A DNA stretch of 64,000 nucleotides from Ohtaekwangia sp966211525. Its GTDB lineage: Bacteria > Bacteroidota > Bacteroidia > Cytophagales > Cyclobacteriaceae. Below are positions 15,674 through 25,033 of the stretch, piece by piece. The stretch is taken from NCBI GenBank assembly GCA_966211525.1, contig CBIHOZ010000014.1:1-64000 (forward strand), in the 5' to 3' direction. Position numbers and translations under genes: made by a program. Under the pieces are notes generated by a model. It made no database searches. It was not told the DNA's origin and was given only the letters and a program-made list of their open reading frames with translations. Position 1 is the stretch's first letter. The number at the start of each line of letters is the position of its first letter.

Positions 15674-17566
15674 TTAGATTGCGCCCGCTTTGATCTCGTC
15701 TACTACACTTGGATCAAGCAAGGTTGTTGTATCGCCAAGATTGGAAGTATCACCCTCCGCAACTTTTCTTAAAATTCTTCGCATGATTTTTCCGGACCGG
15801 GTTTTAGGAAGTCCGCTTACGAATTGAATTTTGTCGGGCTTCGCTATAGGACCAATGATCTTTGATACTGTTTCCTTTATCTCTGCACGCAGTTTGTCTT
15901 CTTCGCCTGGTTTTTCGTAACAGATTACAAAGGCATATATACCTTGTCCTTTTATATCATGCGGGAAACCAACCACGGCTGTTTCGCATACTGCGGAATG
16001 TTCGTCAATGGCACTTTCAATTTCTGCCGTGCCCAGGTTATGACCCGATACAATGATGATATCGTCTACCCGTCCTGTTATACGATAGTAGCCGTCTTCA
16101 TCACGTTTGCAGCCATCGCCTGTAAAATATTTTCCGGGGAAGCTTGAGAAGTATGTTTCCTTGAAACGCTGATGATCACCATAGATCGTACGCGCCATTG
16201 CAGGCCACGGATATTTAATGGTAAGTCTTCCTTCAATGTTATTGCCTTCTATCTCTAGTCCGCTTTCATTCATTACCGCGGGCTGTACGCCTGGTAGCGG
16301 TAACGTTGCGTGAGCGGGTTTCAGATTCGTAACATTCGCTATTGGTGAAATCATAAAACCACCGGTCTCGGTTTGCCACCAGGTATCGATTACCGGACAT
16401 TTATCTTTTCCAATATGCTTGCTATACCATTGCCACGCTTCTTCATTTATAGGTTCGCCAACGCTTCCTAATACTTTCAGAGATGACAAATCATACTTCT
16501 CAACAAAACTCAACGGAGCCTGTTGCAGCGAACGTATAGCAGTAGGTGCTGTATAGAATATATTTACTTTATGCCGTTCAATTGCCTGCCAGAATCGTCC
16601 CCAGTCTGGCCATGACGGCACACCTTCAAACATAACCGTGGTTGCTCCTGCTGATAAAGGTCCGTACAGGATATAGGAGTGTCCGGTAATCCAACCTATA
16701 TCTGCCGTACACCAGTATACTTGCCCTTCGTGATACTGAAAGGCGGTTTGAAATGTATAGTTGGTATATACCATATAGCCGCCACATGTATGAACCATAC
16801 CTTTCGGTTTACCGGTAGAGCCGGAAGTATAGAGTATAAAGAGCATGTCTTCAGCATCCATCTCTTCGGCTTCACATTGAGGTGCAGCATTTTTAATTTC
16901 ATCGTGCCACCACACATCGCGTCCGGCTTTCATTGGTGCGTTGGAGCGAGTGTGTTCTTTCACAATAACTTTTGATACATCAGGGCAATTTTCCAATGCC
17001 TGGTCGATAATGCCTTTCAGATTTATAGTCTTTTCACCGCGGTATGCGCCATCCGATGTAACAACAATTTTACATCCTGCATCGGTAATACGATCCGTCA
17101 GTGATTTAGCGGAGAAGCCGGCGAATACTACAGAATGTACTGCACCTATACGCGCGCAGGCTAATACAGCATAAGCGAGTTCCGGTATCATAGGCAGGTA
17201 AATACATACGCGGTCGCCTTTCTTAACACCATTTGCCTTTAGCATGTTGGCCGTACGGCATACCTCTTCATATAGATGTTGATACGTTATATGTTTAGCG
17301 CTGTCTTGCGGATTGTTAGGCTCCCAAATGATAGCGGTTTGATTAGCACGTTTGGTAAGATGACGATCAAGACAGTTTTCAGTAATATTTAGTTTGCCTC
17401 CTATAAACCATTTTACTTCCGGTTTTAGAAAATCCCACTCGAGCACTTTATCCCATTTCTTTCTCCAGTAAAAATTGCTGGCGACCTCACTCCAGAAATT
17501 TTCGGGATGTTCCACGCTTTTTTTATACTGTTTTTGGTAGTCGTCAAAAGTTCTGATCACGTTCAT
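15674..17566 (-). CDS. acsA: acetate--CoA ligase
   Basis: Activates acetate to acetyl-CoA through acetyl-AMP. At 630 residues it matches the family. Visible signatures: TSGSTGKPKG (about 247-256, P-loop for ATP), TWWQTETGG (around 395), the hinge/core segment SGHNLGTAEIESA and the C-terminal PKTRSGKIMRR, whose Lys593 is the catalytic residue controlled by acetylation in studied homologues. Cytoplasmic. It appears monocistronic; the 198-bp upstream spacer is shared with the divergent glycosyltransferase gene and carries a palindrome. Confidence 0.97.
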   Translation of the reverse strand: MNVIRTFDDYQKQYKKSVEHPENFWSEVASNFYWRKKWDKVLEWDFLKPEVKWFIGGKLNITENCLDRHLTKRANQTAIIWEPNNPQDSAKHITYQHLYEEVCRTANMLKANGVKKGDRVCIYLPMIPELAYAVLACARIGAVHSVVFAGFSAKSLTDRITDAGCKIVVTSDGAYRGEKTINLKGIIDQALENCPDVSKVIVKEHTRSNAPMKAGRDVWWHDEIKNAAPQCEAEEMDAEDMLFILYTSGSTGKPKGMVHTCGGYMVYTNYTFQTAFQYHEGQVYWCTADIGWITGHSYILYGPLSAGATTVMFEGVPSWPDWGRFWQAIERHKVNIFYTAPTAIRSLQQAPLSFVEKYDLSSLKVLGSVGEPINEEAWQWYSKHIGKDKCPVIDTWWQTETGGFMISPIANVTNLKPAHATLPLPGVQPAVMNESGLEIEGNNIEGRLTIKYPWPAMARTIYGDHQRFKETYFSSFPGKYFTGDGCKRDEDGYYRITGRVDDIIIVSGHNLGTAEIESAIDEHSAVCETAVVGFPHDIKGQGIYAFVICYEKPGEEDKLRAEIKETVSKIIGPIAKPDKIQFVSGLPKTRSGKIMRRILRKVAEGDTSNLGDTTTLLDPSVVDEIKAGAI

Positions 17567-17669
17567 GGTTGTTGTTTGCAGGTTTTTTTAATGAAAAGTT
17601 TTAATGTTTTAAAGTTTGTTGGCAACCTAATTTAATAAAGTAGCGTCCGGGAGTTTATAAAAACAAGTG

Positions 17670-17741
17670 TGATAAAATTCTATCCTTTTTCCGGAAATTC
17701 AAATTTTGTTTCAAAGTGTGTTCTAACACACTGATAAAATT
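17670..17741. promoter_or_regulatory. operator-like palindrome and direct repeat in acsA/GT spacer
   Basis: A perfect inverted repeat AGTGTGTT-CT-AACACACT spans 17715-17732. The 10-mer TGATAAAATT occurs directly repeated at 17670-17679 and 17732-17741. These sit between the divergent acsA gene and the start of the accessory cluster and could bind a regulator of either. No exact TAnnTTTG box was found here. Confidence 0.45.
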
Positions 17742-17764
17742 TTGGATTTCCTTATCTCAGGTTT

Positions 17765-18589
17765 ATGCAGGATTTAAGTGCTTCCATAGTTACATATAAG
17801 AACTCAGCAAGTATGCTGGCACAAACTGTGCATAGCTTTTTAAAAGGAACGACAGATTCAAAACTGTTTATACTGGATAACTCTCCGACAGATGATTTGA
17901 AATACCTCGCCTATAACAGTCGTATTCAATATATATTCAACAATAAAAATGTTGGCTTTGGGGCTGGCCATAATATTATACTCAATAAGATTCTGAATGA
18001 ATCGAAGTATCACATCGTACTGAATCCGGATGTTTATTTTGACGAGAATGTGATCTCCAAACTTTATAATTTTATGGAGCAACATCACGAAGTGGGCCAT
18101 GTAATGCCTCGAGTACTTTACCCGGATGGAACACTTCAGCCGCTTTGCAAATTATTACCGAGTCCTAAAGTTTTAATTATGCGTAGATTTTTGGGGTTCT
18201 TAAAGAATACACTGGAGACCGAGAATCAACACTACGAGCTGCACTTTTCGGGGTATGATAAAATTATGAACGTACCTTTTCTCTCGGGTTGCTTTATGTT
18301 TCTTAGAACAGAAGCTCTTAAGAAAGTAGGCCTGTTTGATGAGCGCTTCTTCTTATATACTGAAGACACAGACCTGACGAGAAGAATGCATAAGTATTAT
18401 CAGACTTTATATTTCCCCGATGCAACCATCTATCATCATCATGCCCGGGGGTCGTATAAAGATATCAGGCTGCTTTATTGTAATATTCTAAGCGCGGTAA
18501 AATATTTTAATAAGTGGGGATGGACATCGGATCCTGAGAGGGAGTTATTTAATGAGAGAACGCTTCATCAGTTAAAAAATATCTCATGA
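17765..18589 (+). CDS. family 2 glycosyltransferase (rhamnosyltransferase-like)
   Basis: 274-residue GT-A fold enzyme of family GT2. N-terminal ASIVTYKNSASMLAQTV, the nucleotide-binding NNKNVGFGAGHN (about 59-70), the DxD-type LNPDVYF (about 85-91) and the acceptor-loop SGCFMFLRTEALKKVGLFDERFFLYTEDTDLTRR (about 174-207) with the ED catalytic pair are characteristic of WbbL-like rhamnosyltransferases. No membrane segment, so it works at the inner face of the membrane. First gene of a tightly overlapped run: its stop overlaps the next start by 4 nt (ATGA). Confidence 0.9.
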   Translation: MQDLSASIVTYKNSASMLAQTVHSFLKGTTDSKLFILDNSPTDDLKYLAYNSRIQYIFNNKNVGFGAGHNIILNKILNESKYHIVLNPDVYFDENVISKLYNFMEQHHEVGHVMPRVLYPDGTLQPLCKLLPSPKVLIMRRFLGFLKNTLETENQHYELHFSGYDKIMNVPFLSGCFMFLRTEALKKVGLFDERFFLYTEDTDLTRRMHKYYQTLYFPDATIYHHHARGSYKDIRLLYCNILSAVKYFNKWGWTSDPERELFNERTLHQLKNIS

Positions 18590-19533
18590 TTAAGGATATT
18601 GAACAAATAACTTTTGCGCCATTAACGGAGAGTATCCTGCGTACAATTTTGTACTACGATATTTTCAACTATCCTTTAAAGGCAGATGAAGTTTACCGGT
18701 TTCTGCCTGCTAATCATGTATCAAAACATAGTGTGGAACAGGAATTGAAAGATCTTTCATCAAAAGGATACCTATATCAGTTCGATGACTTGTTCTGTGC
18801 GCAGAATAAAAAAGAGTTGGTCGACCGCAGGCGCAAGGGCAACACAGAGGCAGAAAAACTTCTCGATGTAGCGCGTGCGAAAGGTAAATTTATATCCGGC
18901 TTTCCCTTTGTGCGTGGTGTGCTTGCCTCGGGTTCACTCTCGAAAGGGTATATGGATGAAAATTCTGATCTCGATTTTTTCATCATTACCAAACCCGGAA
19001 GATTGTGGGTGGCCCGCATGATACTGGTGCTTTATAAACGCATTTTTCTTTTCAACTCTCATAAATACTTCTGCGTAAATTATTTTGTTGACTCTGATCA
19101 TCTCGAGATCGAAGAGAAGAATATGTTTACTGCCACCGAGTTGGCAACTGTTATACCACTATGCGAGGCCGATCTATATACCCGTTTGTTTAAAAGTAAC
19201 GATTGGCTTACCACGTTTTTTCCAAACTGTGAGCAGCGTTCGCTGGATGCAGTAGTGCCGGCTTCCAACGGAGTTGTGAAGAAAATACTGGAAAAGATAA
19301 TTGACCTCGCAGGAGGAAGCTGGTGGGAAAATTACTTTATGAAGTTGTCACTGAAGCGATGGGAAAGTATATATAAAAAGCAATACGCGACTAACGATTT
19401 TAAAGTAGCCTTTAAAACGAAGAAGTATGTTTCTAAAAATCATCCGCGCAATTTTCAAAAAAAGGTGATAGAGCTTTATCGTGAAAAGATGGAGGGGTTC
19501 AGTAAAAAATTTAACATCGTATGGAAGTCATGA
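18586..19533 (+). CDS. nucleotidyltransferase-fold protein
   Basis: 315 residues. The N-terminal 80 residues resemble a winged helix (ILRTILYYDIFNYPLKADEVYRFL...ELKDLSSKGYLYQ). The middle contains ASGSLSKGYMDENSDLDFFIIT (about 109-130), the GS-x(n)-DxD signature of the MNT/Pol-beta nucleotidyltransferase superfamily. The remainder is helical with aromatic patches. It probably transfers a nucleotidyl group to a small molecule or sugar; it could instead modify a protein. It is coupled by ATGA overlaps to the GT2 gene before it and the radical SAM gene after it, so it belongs to the pathway. Confidence 0.78.
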   Translation: MIKDIEQITFAPLTESILRTILYYDIFNYPLKADEVYRFLPANHVSKHSVEQELKDLSSKGYLYQFDDLFCAQNKKELVDRRRKGNTEAEKLLDVARAKGKFISGFPFVRGVLASGSLSKGYMDENSDLDFFIITKPGRLWVARMILVLYKRIFLFNSHKYFCVNYFVDSDHLEIEEKNMFTATELATVIPLCEADLYTRLFKSNDWLTTFFPNCEQRSLDAVVPASNGVVKKILEKIIDLAGGSWWENYFMKLSLKRWESIYKKQYATNDFKVAFKTKKYVSKNHPRNFQKKVIELYREKMEGFSKKFNIVWKS

Positions 19534-20996
19534 AGCGATCAGCTCTTTTTACGCATTCATACTTTTACAAGTTTGACTGGAAACAGTGGCAATTCAAGCA
19601 ACCGTATCCTCCGCTCGCTACTATATTAGCGGCAGCCGTTATGCGCGAAGCAGGTTTTCAGGTTGCGTTATTTGATATAGCTCTCAAAGATTCTCCGGCA
19701 GAAGTTACCCGCGCGATTGAAACTCACAAACCATCATACTTTATTATATATGATGATGGCTTCAATTACCTCACCAAGATGTGTCTCACCAACATGCGTG
19801 AAGCAGCATTCGAAATGGCGCGAACAGCAAAAGATGCGGGTTGTATAGTAATAGCATCAAGCTCGGATGCAGCCGATCATTATGATAAATATCTTAATCA
19901 TGGTGTAGACTATGTTGTTCGTGGTGAAGGTGAAGAAACGCTGAAAGAACTTTTGCTGGCGCTGGATGCCAATGCAGACATCAGTAAACTTCCAGGTATA
20001 GCGTATCGGAAGCAATCCGAAACCATCACAACACTTGCACGACCTGTAATGCGTGATCTTGATTCATTGCAGTTGCCTGCCTGGGATTTAGTAGATGTAG
20101 AGTCGTATCGCCAGATCTGGATAAAGCATCATGGCTACTTCTCCCTAAATATAGCGACCACACGCGGATGCCCCTATAAATGTAACTGGTGTGCCAAACC
20201 AATTTATGGTAATCGCTATAATTCGCGAAGTCCGCAGCATGTTTTAAGAGAAATAGAATTCCTGTTGAAGCACTATCAACCCGATCACTTCTGGATGTGC
20301 GATGATATATTCGGATTGAAGCCCGGATGGGTACAGGAATTCCGTGATCTGGTTCAGGCAAAAAATCTGAAATTCAAATATAAAATTCAGTCGCGAGCAG
20401 ATTTACTGTTGGAGGAAAATACAATTGAAGCACTTGCTCAGTCAGGTGCTGATACGATTTGGGTTGGTGCAGAGTCTGGTTCACAGAAAATTCTGGATGC
20501 CATGGACAAAGGCACAACCATACAACAGATACGCGATGCTACGCGGTTGATGAAGCAGAAGGGTATTAAAGTAGCTTTCTTTTTACAGTTCGGATACCTG
20601 GGCGAAACGAAAGAAGATATTGACGCTACCATTGCCATGGTGCTCGAACTGATGCCGGATGAAGTTGGTATCTCCGTTTCATATCCGTTGCCCGGTACGA
20701 AATTTTATGATACTGTAAAGGAGCAGCTTCGTGAAAAGCAGAACTGGAGTGATTCGGACGACCTCGCAATGATGTTTAAAAGCACCTTCACAAGCGAATA
20801 CTATAAAGAACTACATCGATATGTACACAGCATGTACCGGAAACGGAAGGGCTTTATCACATTAAAGAAACTCGCCCGCAATCCGCTATGTGTAAACTAT
20901 AAAGATTTACGCACAGGACTCGCAACTTTTTACTATATTCCTACTGCTTTCGCCCAGCGATTAAAACTGAAGGGACTGGTTGCTGCAGGGTCATGA
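19530..20996 (+). CDS. B12-binding-type radical SAM protein A
   Basis: About 488 residues. The N-terminal Rossmann-like region (PYPPLATILAAAVMREAGFQVALFD...VDYVVRGEGEETLKELL) corresponds to the cobalamin-binding domain of this class, but the DxHxxG base-off motif is not seen. The radical SAM core has RGCPYKCNWCAKP (CxxxCxxC, about 213-225), MCDDIF and VGAESGSQ. It is closely similar in layout to the protein at 21864. Such enzymes carry out methylations, ring contractions or C-C bond chemistry; the substrate here is unknown. Start: ATG 19530 gives an ATGA overlap; ATG 19521 is the alternative. Confidence 0.88.
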   Translation: MKRSALFTHSYFYKFDWKQWQFKQPYPPLATILAAAVMREAGFQVALFDIALKDSPAEVTRAIETHKPSYFIIYDDGFNYLTKMCLTNMREAAFEMARTAKDAGCIVIASSSDAADHYDKYLNHGVDYVVRGEGEETLKELLLALDANADISKLPGIAYRKQSETITTLARPVMRDLDSLQLPAWDLVDVESYRQIWIKHHGYFSLNIATTRGCPYKCNWCAKPIYGNRYNSRSPQHVLREIEFLLKHYQPDHFWMCDDIFGLKPGWVQEFRDLVQAKNLKFKYKIQSRADLLLEENTIEALAQSGADTIWVGAESGSQKILDAMDKGTTIQQIRDATRLMKQKGIKVAFFLQFGYLGETKEDIDATIAMVLELMPDEVGISVSYPLPGTKFYDTVKEQLREKQNWSDSDDLAMMFKSTFTSEYYKELHRYVHSMYRKRKGFITLKKLARNPLCVNYKDLRTGLATFYYIPTAFAQRLKLKGLVAAGS

Positions 20997-21063
20997 TTAT
21001 TGGGATTTCCTATTTTATTAATAAGAGTTTTTAAATACGTATTGCTTACTATATAAACTATAT

Positions 21064-21867
21064 ATGCGTATGGCTGCTCCGTTCGATCACATCGCCTCTA
21101 CCTACGACTCTGTTTTTACACAGAGTGCCATCGGTCAGTTACAACGCAAACAGGTATGGCAATACCTCGAGCAAATTACTCCCGAGCTGCAAGGACTCGA
21201 AATTCTGGAATTGAATTGTGGCACCGGTGAAGATGCTGTACTATTCAGCGAGAAAGGATTCAATATCGTTGCAACGGATGTCTCTGAAGAGATGCTGAAA
21301 GTAACACAGCAAAAGGCGCATCAGTTTTCGATGCAGAGCAAGATCAGCTCGCACTATCTCGATCTCGACAGTTTTGATGAGACGCTGTTTGATAAAAAGT
21401 TTGACTTGGTGTTTTCAAACTTTGGCGGATTAAATTGTATTAACCCGGAGTCGTTTAGAAAGCTTTTGCAAAAGTTGCCGCATATACTAAATCCGAAGGG
21501 AAGATTTGTGGCGGTGATTATGCCTAAGTTCTGCTTGTGGGAGTCACTATATTTCCTTGCACGCTTTCAATTCAAAAATGTTTTCCGCCGGTGGACGCGC
21601 GATGAAGTACTGGCAGATCTCCACGGTATGTTTGTAAAAACATGGTACTTCCGTCCTTCGCAGATTAAAGCGTGGTCGTCTCAGAATTTCAGTGTCGTCA
21701 GCAGACGGCCTGTAGGCTTTGCGTTGCCTCCCTCATACCTGGAAAAATTCTTCGAACGCAGAAAACGTCTTTTGTTTGGACTGAATATTCTTGAGAAGAA
21801 ACTCTTTACTATGTCTCTTCTCTCAGGCATGTCCGATCATTTTATTATAGATCTCAGGTTGCGATGA
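21064..21867 (+). CDS. class I SAM-dependent methyltransferase
   Basis: 267 residues with a Rossmann methyltransferase fold: motif I LELNCGTGEDAV (about 47-58), the acidic ATDVSEEML (about 73-81), and FDLVFSNFGGLNCI (about 118-131). The C-terminal third is basic and aromatic (FFERRKRLLFGLNILEKKLF) and may contact membrane lipids or a carrier; that is inference. Starts at ATG 21064 (alternative 21070) after the only gap (67 bp) in this half of the cluster, and overlaps the next radical SAM gene by 4 nt. Confidence 0.87.
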   Translation: MRMAAPFDHIASTYDSVFTQSAIGQLQRKQVWQYLEQITPELQGLEILELNCGTGEDAVLFSEKGFNIVATDVSEEMLKVTQQKAHQFSMQSKISSHYLDLDSFDETLFDKKFDLVFSNFGGLNCINPESFRKLLQKLPHILNPKGRFVAVIMPKFCLWESLYFLARFQFKNVFRRWTRDEVLADLHGMFVKTWYFRPSQIKAWSSQNFSVVSRRPVGFALPPSYLEKFFERRKRLLFGLNILEKKLFTMSLLSGMSDHFIIDLRLR

Positions 21868-23282
21868 GTGTACTCCTTACGCACGGTTATTTTCTCGCAG
21901 ATGATGAGAAGGAGCAAGCCATTATGCGGCCGTACGCTCCGCTGGGTATACTCTATATCTCAGCTTACCTGGAGCAGCATGGTATAGACAATGAAGTTTT
22001 CGATACTACATTTTCAACGAAAGAGAAATTCAGGAATTATCTTCAGCAACAACGGCCAGCCATCATAGGTATATATGCAAACCTGATGACCAAGCTGAAT
22101 GTGTTGCAGAGTGTTCGCTTCATACGCGAAAATCTTCCCGACACTAAAATTATACTGGGTGGTCCCGATGTTCGCTACAATGCAAAAAATTACCTTGAAG
22201 CCGGAGCGCATTTTATAGTATTGGGTGAAGGCGAATCCACTATGCTTGAACTCGTTCAGACTATATATGCACACTCAGGGAAATCACTTTCAAGAGAGAC
22301 TTTAGACAAAATCCGGAGCATAGCTTTTCTGCAGGAAGGCGATGTTATAGAAACCCCTGAACGCGACAAGATAAAGGACCTTGACCAACTGCCAATTCCG
22401 AATCGCAAAAAGATAGACCTGCATTTATACCTCGATGCCTGGAAAAAATTTCACGGCTCCAATGCTATATCCGTAAGTACCATGCGTGGTTGCCCCTATA
22501 CTTGCAAATGGTGTAGTCGTGCGGTATATGGATTAAGCTATCGAAGACGCTCTCCTGAAAAAGTTGTACAGGAATTGGAGCAGATAAAGAATACATACAA
22601 CCCCGATGCACTCTGGTTTGTTGACGATGTGTTTACGATCAGTCATAAATGGTTAACAGCTTTTCGCGATGAGCTTCAGAAGAAAAATATACTCATTCCA
22701 TACGAGTGTATAACAAGAGCCGATCGCATGAATGAAGAAGTTATCAAAATGCTGAAAGAGACAGGTTGTTTTCGAGTATGGATCGGAGCTGAGAGTGGAT
22801 CACAACGCGTTATCGACCTGATGGATCGCAGGGTAGATGTAAACCAGGTTCGCGACATGATCAAGCTCACCAAGAAGCATGGTATACAAACCGGTACGTT
22901 CATCATGCTCGGTTATCCCGGAGAAACCGAAGCTGATATAGAAGAAACTATACAGCATTTAAAAGAATCCGATCCTGATCACTTTACCATTACGGTGGCG
23001 TATCCAATTAAAGGAACAGAACTATACCAGGAAGTGGAAGCGTCTCAAACGGCTAATCTTGATTGGTCTACTACTACCGATCGTCAAATTGATTTTGAGC
23101 GAATGTATTCGCGGAAGTACTATGATTATGCAGTAAAGCATGTGATCAGTGAAGTAAACTATACCAAGTTAAAGCATGCACCGTTTCATTGGAGGCGAAT
23201 GAAATATAAAGCAGTCTCATCTGCCAGCAAAGTGGCCATGTGGATGGCGCGACAGAACTTTTCACAGCTAAAGATCTTCTAG
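21864..23282 (+). CDS. B12-binding-type radical SAM protein B
   Basis: 472 residues, paralogue of the protein at 19530. N-terminal cobalamin-domain-like region (MRPYAPLGILYISAYLEQHG...KIILGGPDVRYNAKNYLEAGAHFIVLGEGESTMLEL), core with MRGCPYTCKWCSRAVYG (about 210-226; CxxxCxxC), FVDDVF, IGAESGSQ and GYPGETEADIEETI. No DxHxxG motif is apparent. The pair A/B may act in sequence on related positions of one substrate. It overlaps the methyltransferase gene by 4 nt and abuts the ABC transporter gene (1-nt overlap). Confidence 0.88.
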   Translation: MSVLLTHGYFLADDEKEQAIMRPYAPLGILYISAYLEQHGIDNEVFDTTFSTKEKFRNYLQQQRPAIIGIYANLMTKLNVLQSVRFIRENLPDTKIILGGPDVRYNAKNYLEAGAHFIVLGEGESTMLELVQTIYAHSGKSLSRETLDKIRSIAFLQEGDVIETPERDKIKDLDQLPIPNRKKIDLHLYLDAWKKFHGSNAISVSTMRGCPYTCKWCSRAVYGLSYRRRSPEKVVQELEQIKNTYNPDALWFVDDVFTISHKWLTAFRDELQKKNILIPYECITRADRMNEEVIKMLKETGCFRVWIGAESGSQRVIDLMDRRVDVNQVRDMIKLTKKHGIQTGTFIMLGYPGETEADIEETIQHLKESDPDHFTITVAYPIKGTELYQEVEASQTANLDWSTTTDRQIDFERMYSRKYYDYAVKHVISEVNYTKLKHAPFHWRRMKYKAVSSASKVAMWMARQNFSQLKIF

Positions 23283-25024
23283 TGAAGAAGCAGAACATCC
23301 TATTTGTACTTAGTCTTGTCGATCCTCGCTACAAACGGCAGGGCGTATATATAATATTTCTGTTGATTGTTAGTTCTGTTTTCGATTTGTTCAGTCTCGC
23401 TTCTTTTATCCCATTGATTTTGGTAGTGCTGGATCCGAAAGAAAGCATCGCATCATCGTGGGTTGGTAAAATGTCAGAAGTTACGGGTATATATGATCCT
23501 GCTTTTACAGGCATTGCTTTTACAATGTGCGTTTTGTTGCTCATCATCTTAAAGAACAGGTTTCATCATTGGGTAACATTCAAAAAAGCATCGTACGGTT
23601 ACAGCATTGCCAGTGATATTGCGACCCGAACGCTCTCCAACTACTTCGCCATACCTTATAGTAAATTTGCAGAAGCAGACTATAGTCGTGAGGTAAATCG
23701 TATCATTAACATACCCATTACATTTGCCAATAACTTTGTTATACCGGCAGGTACTATTGTCGCGGAGCTATGCATTGCTTCCATGCTTCTTGTAACGGTT
23801 GCTGTCTATGATATATACCTGCTCGTATTCATCGCAGCGATTGTTGCACCGGTTGGCCTGGTGTACTTTATCAAACGAAAACAATTGCGTGCCGTCAGTA
23901 AAGAACTGAAGTCAGCTTATCCGCAGATATTGAAACACACATTGCAAAGTGTCGAAGGACTTGCTGAAATCCGTTCGTTCGGTAAAGAAGAGTTTTTTAA
24001 GACTCGGTTTCATACAGCTTATCATAATCTGGGCAGACTTTTTTCCAAAGATCACACAGCAAGTGTTAACGCAGCGCGGATAACGGAGGTAGTAGCCGCT
24101 GCCTGCATTGGTGCAGTAATTATATATGTGTTGCTAAGCAAACAAAGTTATGAGCAAACGCTATTGCTCATAACGATATATGCTGGTGCCGGCTTTCGGG
24201 CAATCCCATCCATCAACCGGATTTTCAGCGCATCGCTTCAAATGAAAACGCATGAGTATGTACTTGAAGAGATTAAACAAATGGTTGCCGTTGAAAGAAG
24301 AGCTCCGGATCAATCTGTTAGAGCATTACCTTTTGAGACTTCCATCATATTGAACAATATCTCATTTGCACATACGATCGGTCAGTATATATTGAAAAAT
24401 ATACAGATGACGATCCACAAAGGCGAGAAGATTGCGTTGATGGGTAAATCCGGAAGCGGCAAGACTACCCTGTTATTGTTGTTGATGCGCTATATCACCG
24501 AGCTGTCGGGAGATATTACCGTTGACGATTTAAAAATGGAATCACAGCACAGCGCGAGCTTCCGAAAACTCATGGGCTATGTGCCCCAAAGTGCGTATAT
24601 ACTCGATGCTTCCATTGCCGAGAACATTGCCTTTGGAATTGAAGCTGCAGAAATAGACTCAGATAAAATAACCAAACTTGTTTCCGATCTTGATCTTCAG
24701 TCGTGGGTCAATACGCTACCCGAAGGTATACATACGCGTATAGGTGAAAGAGGTACAAAAATATCCGGTGGCCAGCGGCAAAGGCTGGCCATAGCACGTG
24801 CATTGTATTATAATGCAGAAGTGTTACTGCTGGATGAAATAACAAATCAATTAGACAGTCAGACTGAAGAAGCCGTAATGCATCTATTGCAAAGTGACAT
24901 TTTTGCAAACAAGTCCATTATTTTTATAACACATAAGCCACATCTTTTGCGGTACTTTGATACGATATATACTCTACAAGATGGGAAACTTGAGAGTATA
25001 GCAAGGCAACCCGTTCATTCCTGA
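23282..25024 (+). CDS. ABC exporter, fused permease and ATPase
   Basis: About 580 residues: an N-terminal exporter-type membrane domain with about six helices, then a nucleotide-binding domain with Walker A GKSGSGKTT (about 387-395), Q-loop GYVPQSAY, signature ISGGQRQR (about 492-499), Walker B LLLDEITNQLD and switch His in FITHKPH. The fused half-transporter design fits MsbA-like lipid/glycolipid flippases. In this context it should move the finished glycoconjugate across the inner membrane. Start: the reading opens at 23240, but GTG 23282 overlaps the preceding stop by one base and removes a 14-residue unlikely extension. Confidence 0.9.
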   Translation: MKKQNILFVLSLVDPRYKRQGVYIIFLLIVSSVFDLFSLASFIPLILVVLDPKESIASSWVGKMSEVTGIYDPAFTGIAFTMCVLLLIILKNRFHHWVTFKKASYGYSIASDIATRTLSNYFAIPYSKFAEADYSREVNRIINIPITFANNFVIPAGTIVAELCIASMLLVTVAVYDIYLLVFIAAIVAPVGLVYFIKRKQLRAVSKELKSAYPQILKHTLQSVEGLAEIRSFGKEEFFKTRFHTAYHNLGRLFSKDHTASVNAARITEVVAAACIGAVIIYVLLSKQSYEQTLLLITIYAGAGFRAIPSINRIFSASLQMKTHEYVLEEIKQMVAVERRAPDQSVRALPFETSIILNNISFAHTIGQYILKNIQMTIHKGEKIALMGKSGSGKTTLLLLLMRYITELSGDITVDDLKMESQHSASFRKLMGYVPQSAYILDASIAENIAFGIEAAEIDSDKITKLVSDLDLQSWVNTLPEGIHTRIGERGTKISGGQRQRLAIARALYYNAEVLLLDEITNQLDSQTEEAVMHLLQSDIFANKSIIFITHKPHLLRYFDTIYTLQDGKLESIARQPVHS

Positions 25025-25033
25025 AATGTTATC

